Origin: Planctomonas deserti
Lineage (GTDB): Bacteria; Actinomycetota; Actinomycetes; Actinomycetales; Microbacteriaceae
Length of the DNA stretch: 64,000 nt
Assembly: GCF_003067705.1 (NCBI RefSeq)
Contig: NZ_QANL01000002.1
Coordinates: forward strand, 372,001-436,000
Reading direction: 5' to 3'
Shown: piece after piece, positions 1 to 6,497 of the stretch
How positions within the stretch are numbered: position 1 is the first letter of the stretch
Layout: every line of letters starts with the position of its first letter
The notes under the pieces: model-generated
What the model was told of the DNA's origin: nothing
The model's database searches: none
The model's input: only the letters and a program-made list of their open reading frames with translations
Program-made: the position numbers and the translations under genes

Positions 1-981
1 GGCGGCCGGGTCGTCGTCGCCGGGGCGGGCCCGTTCCTCCTCCCGGTCGCGGCCTCGCTCGCCCAGACGGGAGCCCGTGTCCTCGGCGTGTACGAGGCGA
101 GCCGCCCCCGGGCCCTCGCCCGGGGCTGGCTGCCGCGGCCCTGGCGGCTGCTCGGAGCGACGTCGAAGTTCGGCGAGCTGGCCTCCTACGCACTGTCGCA
201 CGTGCGCCACCGCATCCCGTACCGCGTCGGCCACGCCGTCATCGCCGCCCACGGCACTGACCGGGTCGAGCAGGTGACCGTCGCGCGACTCGACGCCCGC
301 TGGGCGCCGATCCCGGGCACCGAACGGCGGATCGACGCGGACGCCGTGTGCGTGAGCCACGGGTTCACCCCGCGCATCGAGCTGGCCATCGCGGCCGGCT
401 GCGACATCCGCCCCGACCGCTTCGTCCGGGTGGACGACCGGCAGCACACCAGCGTGCCCGGCGTGTTCGCCGCGGGGGAGATCACCGGCATCGGCGGCGT
501 CGACGCCGCGCTCGCCGAGGGCGCGATCGCGGGCCACGGCGCGGCCGGGGGAGGGGCGGACGACCCGGCCGTGCGCCGCGATCTCGCGAGGCGCGCGACG
601 TTCACCGACTTCGCCGCCCGCATCGAGGCCGCGCACGGCATCCGGCCCGGCTGGACCGGCTGGCTGCGCCCCGACACGCTCGTCTGCCGGTGCGAGGAGG
701 TGCCCTACGGGCGCCTGCGGGAGACCGGCCGCGCCACGTGCTCGACGAGTCTCCGCTCCCTGAAGCTCAGCACCCGCGCCGGGCTCGGCATCTGCCAGGG
801 GCGGGTCTGCGGCCGCACGGTCGAGGACCTGCTCGGCAGGGAGAGCCCCGGCGGACTCCTCGACGGCACATCGACGGATCGCCGTCCCATCGCTTCCCCC
901 GTGCGCATCGGCGAGCTCGCCGCGGCGCACGGGCGGCACACCAGCGCGGCTACCGACGCCGCGCGGCATCAGCACCAGTAG
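1..981 (+). CDS. FAD-dependent oxidoreductase with C-terminal [2Fe-2S] domain, probable D-hydroxyproline dehydrogenase subunit (5' truncated)
   Basis: The reading frame is open from base 1, so the N-terminus lies outside the window. The visible part begins with a Rossmann dinucleotide motif (VVVAGAGPFLLPVA, about residues 4-17). It then has the pyridine nucleotide-disulphide oxidoreductase motif PGVFAAGEITGIGG, which contacts FAD. The C-terminal third carries four cysteines spaced as in BFD-like [2Fe-2S] domains (VCRCEEVPYG and GICQGRVCG). This layout matches the large subunit of HcnB/OoxA-type and D-hydroxyproline dehydrogenases. The next three genes encode the other steps of hydroxyproline breakdown, so oxidation of cis-4-hydroxy-D-proline to pyrroline-4-hydroxy-2-carboxylate is the favoured role; this is inference from context. 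Opine or proline dehydrogenase subunits are alternatives. A stop at 979-981 is followed 19 bases later by the next gene. Confidence 0.75.
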   Translation, partial: GGRVVVAGAGPFLLPVAASLAQTGARVLGVYEASRPRALARGWLPRPWRLLGATSKFGELASYALSHVRHRIPYRVGHAVIAAHGTDRVEQVTVARLDARWAPIPGTERRIDADAVCVSHGFTPRIELAIAAGCDIRPDRFVRVDDRQHTSVPGVFAAGEITGIGGVDAALAEGAIAGHGAAGGGADDPAVRRDLARRATFTDFAARIEAAHGIRPGWTGWLRPDTLVCRCEEVPYGRLRETGRATCSTSLRSLKLSTRAGLGICQGRVCGRTVEDLLGRESPGGLLDGTSTDRRPIASPVRIGELAAAHGRHTSAATDAARHQHQ

Positions 982-1000
982 AAATCCTGAAAGGATCAGC

Positions 1001-1936
1001 ATGTCCGACAGCTCGTTCGACCTCGGCGGGGTCATCGTCGCCACAACGCTCGCGTTCAAGGAGGACTCGTCCGCGCCAGCCGGCCTCGCGGTGGACTACG
1101 ACCGCTTCGCGGAGCACTGCAACTTCCTCATCGAGAACGGCTGCCGCGGCGTCGGGCCGAACGGCTCGCTCGGCGAGTACTCGTCGCTGACCGACGAGGA
1201 GCGCCGGAAGGTCATCCAGGTGGCCGTCGAGGCCGTCGACGGCCGCGGCCTCGTCGTGGCGGGCGTGCACGGCGTCGGCTCCCACCAGGCGCGGCAGTGG
1301 GCGGAGTACGCGAAGGAGGACGGCGCGGACGGCGTGCTCTGCCTCCCGCCCACCCTCTACCGCGCGAACCGCTCCGAGGTCGTCGCCCACTTCCGGGCGG
1401 TGAGCGAGGTCGGGCTCCCCGTCATGATGTACAACAACCCCATCGACACGAAGGTCGACCTGACGCCCGACCTGGTCGCCGAGCTCGCCCAGCTCGAGAA
1501 CATCGTCGCGATCAAGGAGTTCAGCGGTGACATCCGCAGGGTCTTCGAGATCCAGGAGCTCTGCGACATCGACGTGATCGCGGGCGCGGACGACCTCCTC
1601 TTCGAGTCGCTCGTCGACGGCGCGGTCGGCTGGTTCGCCGGCTACCCCAACGCCTTCCCCCGCGAGGCCGTCGAGATCTACACGCTCGTCCGGGAGGGAC
1701 GCATCGACGAGGCACGCGATCTCTACCGCAACGTCGTCGCGGTGTTCCGCTGGGACTCGAAGACCGAGTTCGTGCAGGCGATCAAGCTGTCCATCGACAT
1801 CACCGGCCAGAGCTACGGTGGGGTGACCCGCCCGCCCCGCGGACCCCTCTCGCCGGAGCACGAGGCGCTCGTGCGCCGGGACACGCAGAAGGCGCTCGAC
1901 TACATCGCCTCCCGCAACCGGGTGGGCGCGCTCTAG
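1001..1936 (+). CDS. DapA-family lyase/deaminase, probable 1-pyrroline-4-hydroxy-2-carboxylate deaminase
   Basis: This 311-residue protein has the DapA (dihydrodipicolinate synthase) TIM-barrel signatures: the pyruvoyl-binding GPNGSLGEYSSLT segment, a catalytic Tyr near residue 144 (MMYNNP) and the Schiff-base Lys near residue 172 (IVAIKEFSGD). The start ATG has an AAAGGA ribosome-binding site about 6 bases upstream. A true lysine-pathway DapA normally sits elsewhere. Between a hydroxyproline oxidase, an epimerase and an oxoglutarate-semialdehyde dehydrogenase, the expected reaction is deamination of pyrroline-4-hydroxy-2-carboxylate to 2-oxoglutarate semialdehyde. The family call is firm; the substrate rests on the neighbours. 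An aldolase acting on another 2-oxo acid is possible. Confidence 0.85.
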   Translation: MSDSSFDLGGVIVATTLAFKEDSSAPAGLAVDYDRFAEHCNFLIENGCRGVGPNGSLGEYSSLTDEERRKVIQVAVEAVDGRGLVVAGVHGVGSHQARQWAEYAKEDGADGVLCLPPTLYRANRSEVVAHFRAVSEVGLPVMMYNNPIDTKVDLTPDLVAELAQLENIVAIKEFSGDIRRVFEIQELCDIDVIAGADDLLFESLVDGAVGWFAGYPNAFPREAVEIYTLVREGRIDEARDLYRNVVAVFRWDSKTEFVQAIKLSIDITGQSYGGVTRPPRGPLSPEHEALVRRDTQKALDYIASRNRVGAL

Positions 1937-1969
1937 CGCGGGGACGACGGCGCGGCACGGAAGGACGCA

Positions 1970-2971
1970 ATGAGATCGAAGCGGATGTTCACGGCCGTCG
2001 ACTCCCACACCGAGGGGATGCCGACGCGGGTCGTGACGGGCGGGGTCGGGGTCATCCCGGGCGCCACCATGAATGAGAAGCGGCTGCACTTCATCGAGCA
2101 CCTCGACGACCTCAGGCTGCTCCTGATGAACGAGCCGCGCGGGCACTCGGCGATGAGCGGGGCGATCCTGCAGCCGTCGACCCGCGACGACTGCGACTGG
2201 GGCGTCCTCTACATCGAGGTGTCCGGCTGCCTGCCCATGTGCGGGCACGGAACCATCGGCGTTGCCACCGTCCTCGTCGAGACCGGGATGGTGGAGGTCG
2301 TCGAGCCGGTCACCACGATCCGGCTCGACACCCCGGCCGGCCTCGTCATCGCCCGCGTCGCGGTATCCGACGGACACGCGGAGTCCGTGACGCTGGAGAA
2401 CGTGCCCAGCTACGTCGTCCGGCTGGACGACGTCGTCGACGTGCCGGGCTACGGTCCGGTGCCCTACAGCCTGGCGTTCGGGGGCAACTTCTACGCCATG
2501 GTGGACCTCGACGCGGTCGGCCTGCCGTTCGACCGCTCCCGCCAGCAGGAGATCCTCACCGCGGGCCTCGCGATCATGACGGCCATCAACGAGACGGCGC
2601 CGCCGAAGCATCCGGAGATCGAGGGCCTCGACCACGTGCATCACGTGGAGTTCATCGCCCCCGGCTCGGACGCGCGGCTCTCCCGACACGCGATGGCCAT
2701 CTACCCCGGCTGGTTCGACCGGTCGCCGTGCGGCACCGGCACATCCGCCCGGATGGCCGAGCTCTGGGGCAGGGGCGAGCTCGCGCTCGGGGACGACTTC
2801 GTGAACGAGTCGTTCATCGGCAGCCGCTTCACCGGGCGCCTGATCGCCGAGACGACGGTCGGCGGCATCCCCGCCGTCGTGCCGACCATCACCGGCCGCG
2901 CCTGGGTGACGGGGATCGGGCAGTACCTGCTCGACCCGTCCGACCCCTTCCCGACCGGATTCTCCTTCTGA
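1970..2971 (+). CDS. Proline racemase family protein, probable 4-hydroxyproline 2-epimerase
   Basis: The 333-residue protein has the two catalytic cysteines of the proline racemase superfamily: Cys91 in MCGHGTIG and Cys254 in SPCGTGTSARMA. Two thiols, one on each face of the substrate, are typical of proline racemase and hydroxyproline epimerase; trans-3-hydroxyproline dehydratases replace the first by Thr or Ser. It would interconvert trans-4-hydroxy-L-proline and cis-4-hydroxy-D-proline, supplying the D-isomer to the dehydrogenase at the left edge. The ATG is preceded by GGAAGGA. It lies 33 bases after the DapA-family gene and 23 bases before the aldehyde dehydrogenase, consistent with one operon. 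Confidence 0.87.
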   Translation: MRSKRMFTAVDSHTEGMPTRVVTGGVGVIPGATMNEKRLHFIEHLDDLRLLLMNEPRGHSAMSGAILQPSTRDDCDWGVLYIEVSGCLPMCGHGTIGVATVLVETGMVEVVEPVTTIRLDTPAGLVIARVAVSDGHAESVTLENVPSYVVRLDDVVDVPGYGPVPYSLAFGGNFYAMVDLDAVGLPFDRSRQQEILTAGLAIMTAINETAPPKHPEIEGLDHVHHVEFIAPGSDARLSRHAMAIYPGWFDRSPCGTGTSARMAELWGRGELALGDDFVNESFIGSRFTGRLIAETTVGGIPAVVPTITGRAWVTGIGQYLLDPSDPFPTGFSF

Positions 2972-2994
2972 CCACCCGCACCCCGGAGGCGACC

Positions 2995-4497
2995 ATGACC
3001 CCCAGCCAGGACACCGAGACGATCGCGGCGAAGGCGGCCGCGGCCGCCGAGACCGTCGCCGCGACGCCGCCGCGCGACCGTGCCGCCGCGATCCTCTCCG
3101 TCGCCGACGCGATCGAGGGCGACGTGGACGGCCTCGTCGCCCTCGCCGCCCGGGAGACCGGTCTGGGCGAGGCGCGGCTGCGAGGCGAGATCGCGCGCAC
3201 GGTGCTGCAGCTGAGGCTGTTCGCCGACGTCGTCGTGGCCGGCGACTACCTCGACGTGCGCATCGACGAGGGGGACCCGGCGTTCGTGCTGGGGCCGCGC
3301 CCGGACATCCGCCGCTACCTCGTGCCGGTGGGGCCGGTCCTCAACTACGCGGCCAGCAACTTCCCCTTCGCGTTCTCGGTCGCCGGGGGCGACACGGCGG
3401 CCGCACTGGCCGCGGGCTGCCCGGTGATCGTGAAGGCGCACCCCGGCCACCCGGGGCTGTCCCGACGCACGGCCGATCTCGTGACCGCGGCTCTCGCGGC
3501 GGCGGGGATGCCCGACGGCGCGTTCCAGCTGGTCGAGGGCGACGACGAGGGCGTCGCCCTCCTCAAGGATCCCCGGGTGCGCGCGGCCTCCTTCACCGGG
3601 TCGCAGCGGGCGGGCCGCTTCCTCGCCGACATCGCCGCGTCCCGGCCCGCGCCCATCCCCTTCTACGGAGAGCTGGGCAGCGTCAATCCCGTCTTCGTCA
3701 CCCGCTCCGGCCTGGCGGAGGAGGGCGAGGGGTTCGTCCCCGCGTTCCTCGCCAGCGTGTCCGGGTCGGCCGGCCAGCTGTGCACGAAGCCGGGCTTCGT
3801 GTTCGTGCCCGCGGGTCACGCGCTCGACGGGGCCATCACCGGCGCCGCCGGGGCCATCGGCGAGCAGCGGCTGCTCAACGGGAAGATCACCGCGGGCTAC
3901 GACGAGCGCCGCCGCGCGGTGCTGGCCAGCGACGGAGTCCGAGTCCTCGCCGAGGGCGGCGTGCGCACCGACGAGGAGGGGGAGGGCTGGGCGACGCCGA
4001 CGATCGTGGCCACCACCGTCGATGCCCTGAACCGCAACGGCGACCGGATCCTCGACGAGTCGTTCGGTCCGCTGTCCGTGCTCGTGGAGTACGACGACGA
4101 GGCCGAGCTGCCCGCCGCGGCCGAGGCGCTGTTCGAGGGCAGCCTCACCGCGACGGTCCACGCCGCGGACGGCGAGTCGAGCCCGGCGCTGCGCTCGCTC
4201 GTGCGCGTCCTCTCCGAGCGTGCCGGTCGCGTGCTGTTCGGCGGCTGGCCGACCGGCGTCGCGGTGACCCCCGCCATGCAGCACGGCGGCCCGTGGCCGG
4301 CGACCACGAACGACTCGAGCACGTCCGTCGGCACCGCGAGCATCGGGCGCTTCCTCCGGCCCGTCGCCTACCAGGGCGTGCCGGATGCGCTGCTGCCGGA
4401 GCCCCTGCGCACGAGCAACCCCTGGGGCGTGCCGCAGCGCCGAAGCGCCGCCGGCGAGTCGGAGCACTGGGGCCACGCGCTGGACAGCCGGGACTGA
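2995..4497 (+). CDS. Aldehyde dehydrogenase (NADP+), probable 2,5-dioxovalerate (2-oxoglutarate semialdehyde) dehydrogenase
   Basis: This is a 500-residue aldehyde dehydrogenase. Visible signatures are the cofactor-binding KAHPGHPGLS, the FTGSQRAGRFL loop, the general base in GELGSVNPVFV and the catalytic Cys at about residue 263 in GQLCTKPGFVFV. The ELGSxNPVF and GQxCTKPGxVFV forms are characteristic of the oxoglutarate-semialdehyde dehydrogenase branch. It would complete hydroxyproline (or uronate/pentose) breakdown by making 2-oxoglutarate. The start at 2995 was chosen because CCGGAGGC lies just upstream; the frame stays open further upstream only because of codon bias across the epimerase gene. 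Confidence 0.87.
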   Translation: MTPSQDTETIAAKAAAAAETVAATPPRDRAAAILSVADAIEGDVDGLVALAARETGLGEARLRGEIARTVLQLRLFADVVVAGDYLDVRIDEGDPAFVLGPRPDIRRYLVPVGPVLNYAASNFPFAFSVAGGDTAAALAAGCPVIVKAHPGHPGLSRRTADLVTAALAAAGMPDGAFQLVEGDDEGVALLKDPRVRAASFTGSQRAGRFLADIAASRPAPIPFYGELGSVNPVFVTRSGLAEEGEGFVPAFLASVSGSAGQLCTKPGFVFVPAGHALDGAITGAAGAIGEQRLLNGKITAGYDERRRAVLASDGVRVLAEGGVRTDEEGEGWATPTIVATTVDALNRNGDRILDESFGPLSVLVEYDDEAELPAAAEALFEGSLTATVHAADGESSPALRSLVRVLSERAGRVLFGGWPTGVAVTPAMQHGGPWPATTNDSSTSVGTASIGRFLRPVAYQGVPDALLPEPLRTSNPWGVPQRRSAAGESEHWGHALDSRD

Positions 4498-4531
4498 CCC
4501 GCACGCCCGCGCCGACCCCGGCGCGGTGCAG

Positions 4532-4537
4532 CACAAT
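4532..4537 (+). promoter_or_regulatory. -10 element of a leaderless promoter for the zinc-ribbon gene
   Basis: CACAAT lies six bases before the ATG at 4544, so transcription would begin at or next to the start codon. No Shine-Dalgarno sequence is present. A clear -35 element is not seen. Confidence 0.4.
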
Positions 4538-4543
4538 GGCTGC

Positions 4544-4672
4544 ATGGCGGACGAGGAGAGCACCGTCGGCGATGCGGTGTGCTGGCTCTCGGCGACGTGC
4601 GGAGAGTGCGGCGCGCTCATCGAGGGTGCGGCCTGCTGGAACTGCGGTGCGGCGCGCGTGCCGCGCGACTGA
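4544..4672 (+). CDS. Small zinc-ribbon-like protein, 42 residues
   Basis: A 42-residue reading frame with five cysteines, four of them in two CxxC pairs (TCGECGALI and ACWNCGAA) spaced as in a treble-clef or zinc-ribbon knuckle. There is no Shine-Dalgarno site. A -10-like CACAAT (4532-4537) lies six bases before the ATG, the arrangement of a leaderless transcript, which occurs at many starts in this window. The function is unknown; such small ribbons may bind nucleic acid or a partner protein. It is not obviously part of the hydroxyproline operon, whose last stop is 46 bases upstream. The small size keeps confidence moderate. Confidence 0.5.
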   Translation: MADEESTVGDAVCWLSATCGECGALIEGAACWNCGAARVPRD

Positions 4673-4793
4673 GCCCGCGGAATCGGGCAGCCGCCGCATC
4701 GATCGCGACGAGCGCGCCCCGCCCGGGCCCGTGTAGAAAGGACGCCAGGACGGCCCGCGTTCCGGGCCCTCGCGACGGAGAGAGAAGCGGACG

Positions 4794-5171
4794 ATGACGA
4801 TCGCGATCGACAGCCTGCGCCCGGCGGGAGGGGGAGCGGCCCTCTTCCAGGGCTTCGAGCATGGCGCGCAGACCTCGTTCTTCGTGGTGACGAGCAGGCC
4901 GGGCGGCGGCGCGCAGAAGCACCGGCATCCCTACGAGGAGATCTTCGTCATCCTCGACGGCGAGATCGAGGTGATCGTGGACGGGCAGCGGGAGATGATC
5001 TCCGGCGGGTCGATCAGGGTAATCCCGCCGCGGGCCTGGCACCAGTTCACCAACCGGTCCGCGCGTCCCTGCCTCATGGTCAACATCCACTCCTCGCCGC
5101 GGCTGATCCAGGAGGACTGGGCGGACCTGGTGCGCGATCCCGAGGGCGGATCCGCGGGAGACATATCCTGA
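4794..5171 (+). CDS. Cupin-domain protein
   Basis: This 125-residue single-domain protein carries the two cupin motifs. The first is HRHPYEEIFVILDGEIEV, with the metal-binding His/His/Glu set; the second is PPRAWHQFTN, with the fourth ligand His. It is a small beta-barrel, likely metal-binding, of unknown substrate. GAGAGAGAAG about 6 bases upstream of ATG 4794 is a weak ribosome-binding site. It follows the catabolic genes and precedes a LacI regulator, so it may be a sugar- or amino-acid-related isomerase or sensor, but nothing in the sequence shows which. Confidence 0.75.
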   Translation: MTIAIDSLRPAGGGAALFQGFEHGAQTSFFVVTSRPGGGAQKHRHPYEEIFVILDGEIEVIVDGQREMISGGSIRVIPPRAWHQFTNRSARPCLMVNIHSSPRLIQEDWADLVRDPEGGSAGDIS

Positions 5172-5179
5172 CAGGACGA

Positions 5180-5200
5180 GAACCCGACAGGACCGGGTTC
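5180..5200. terminator. Short hairpin after the cupin gene
   Basis: GAACCCG at 5180-5186 pairs with CGGGTTC at 5194-5200 around a 7-base loop. It lies 8 bases past the cupin stop and upstream of the LacI gene. There is no T-tract, so it may be a weak terminator or an operator-like inverted repeat for the adjacent regulator. Confidence 0.35.
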
Positions 5201-5269
5201 CGAGAGAACCGGATCCTGGCAGGGCCGGGGCGGATGACGCCCGTTCGTCAGGTCGTGAAGAGGTGAGCG

Positions 5270-6316
5270 GTGACGGCGTCGACAGGGGAGAAGCAGGGGC
5301 CGGCGAGCCCGAGGCGCGTGCCCACCATCTACGACGTCGCGCGCCAGGCGGGGGTGTCGCACCAGACGGTGTCGCGACTGCTGAAGGGCGGCTCGGGCAT
5401 CCGGCCCGAGAACCGCGAGCGCATCGAGCGGGTCCTCAAGGAGCTCGACTACCGCCCCAACCTCGCGGCGCGGTCCCTCGCCACCAACCGGTCGAGGCGC
5501 ATCGGCGCCATGGCCTACGAGATGCTCGAGACCGGGCCGTCGAAGATCATCCAGGGGGCGAGCAACGCGGCCCGTGAGGCCGGCTACCTGCTCGACGTCG
5601 TGAGCCTCGACCCGCGCAGCAGGAACGACATCGAGGTCGCGGTGTCCCTGCTGGCGCAGCAGGACCTCGCTGGCATCCTCGCCTTCGCCCCCACCGACCA
5701 CCTGGTCGAGGTCGTCGCCGAATCGCGGTTCTCCGTGCCCGTGTACGTGGAGACCGAGTCGGACGACAGCGTGCCCGGTCACCCCGCGAGCCCGAACTCA
5801 GACGGCGTGCGGCAGCTCGTCGACCACCTGTACCGGCTCGGGCATCGCCGCTTCTTCCACATCTCGGGACCGCCGGCGTGGCTCTCCGCCCGCAACCGGG
5901 CTGTGGCGTACGAGGGCGCGCTCGCCGAGCGCGGTCTCACCTCCCTCGGCTCGCTGCCCGGCGACTGGTCCGCCGCGAGCGGCTACGAGGGCGCCATGCG
6001 GATGCCGAGCGAGCTCGGCGTCACCGCGATCGTGGCCGCGAACGACCAGATGGCGCTCGGAGTGCTGCGCGCGCTTGCGGAACGGGGCCGCGCCGTCCCG
6101 GACGAGGTGAGCGTCGTCGGCATGGACGACCTCCCCGAGGCACGCTTCTACTCGCCTCCGCTCACGACCGTGCAGCTGGACTTCGAGAACGAGGGCCGGC
6201 TCGCGGTGAAGAGCCTGCTCGGGCTGATCGGCGACCCCAACGCCCTCGCGACCCCGGTCCCGGCGCCGCCGCGACTGGTGCCCCGGCTCTCCTCCGGCCC
6301 CGTCGCGGCCGGCTGA
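5270..6316 (+). CDS. LacI-family transcriptional regulator of the galactoside cluster
   Basis: The 348-residue protein starts with a LacI helix-turn-helix (TIYDVARQAGVSHQTVSRLL, about residues 18-37), then the hinge-helix segment RPNLAARSLATNRS, then a periplasmic-binding-protein-like effector domain ending in the usual GMDDLPEARFYSPPLTTV strand. GTG 5270 is the likely start because GAAGAGG precedes it and the HTH then lies close to the N-terminus. The gene is 181 bases upstream of a GH42 beta-galactosidase whose promoter region carries two perfect GTTACCGGTAAC palindromes. The simplest reading is a repressor released by galactose or a galacto-oligosaccharide; the effector is inferred. Confidence 0.9.
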   Translation: MTASTGEKQGPASPRRVPTIYDVARQAGVSHQTVSRLLKGGSGIRPENRERIERVLKELDYRPNLAARSLATNRSRRIGAMAYEMLETGPSKIIQGASNAAREAGYLLDVVSLDPRSRNDIEVAVSLLAQQDLAGILAFAPTDHLVEVVAESRFSVPVYVETESDDSVPGHPASPNSDGVRQLVDHLYRLGHRRFFHISGPPAWLSARNRAVAYEGALAERGLTSLGSLPGDWSAASGYEGAMRMPSELGVTAIVAANDQMALGVLRALAERGRAVPDEVSVVGMDDLPEARFYSPPLTTVQLDFENEGRLAVKSLLGLIGDPNALATPVPAPPRLVPRLSSGPVAAG

Positions 6317-6397
6317 TCGGGCCTCCCTTAGCTCCGCCCCGGACGGGGGCGCGGTCCGAGGGCTGATCGCGCGCCGGTCGCGATTGCGTAACAGCAC

Positions 6398-6426
6398 TTG
6401 TTACCGGTAACGAAACCTGTCACTCT
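6398..6426 (+). promoter_or_regulatory. Candidate promoter of the GH42/ABC transporter operon
   Basis: TTGTTA (6398-6403) and CACTCT (6421-6426) are separated by 17 bases and could serve as -35 and -10. The first operator palindrome overlaps the -35 and spacer; the second lies just downstream of the expected start of transcription. The fit to consensus is moderate. Confidence 0.4.
6400..6411. promoter_or_regulatory. LacI-family operator O1
   Basis: GTTACCGGTAAC is a perfect 12-bp palindrome with the central CG typical of LacI-family operators. Its centre is 43 bp from that of the second copy, about four helical turns, so two dimers would lie on nearly the same face of the DNA. Confidence 0.8.
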
Positions 6427-6439
6427 GTCCCCGGTCGTT

Positions 6440-6457
6440 CTCGTTACCGGTAACGAG
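6440..6457. promoter_or_regulatory. LacI-family operator O2
   Basis: This is an 18-bp perfect palindrome, CTCGTTACC followed by GGTAACGAG, containing the same GTTACCGGTAAC core as O1. It lies 40 bases before the beta-galactosidase ATG, downstream of the candidate promoter, where bound repressor would block transcription. Confidence 0.8.
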
Positions 6458-6497
6458 ACGGCGCAGTCCCCCTGCCCTCGACGATGGAGTCCACGGT

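Noticed and set aside
950-2689. Minus-strand frame of 579 codons across the DapA-type and epimerase genes
   Set aside because: The opposite strand carries intact enzymes with catalytic residues. The frame has no motif and a composition typical of GC-rich antisense frames.
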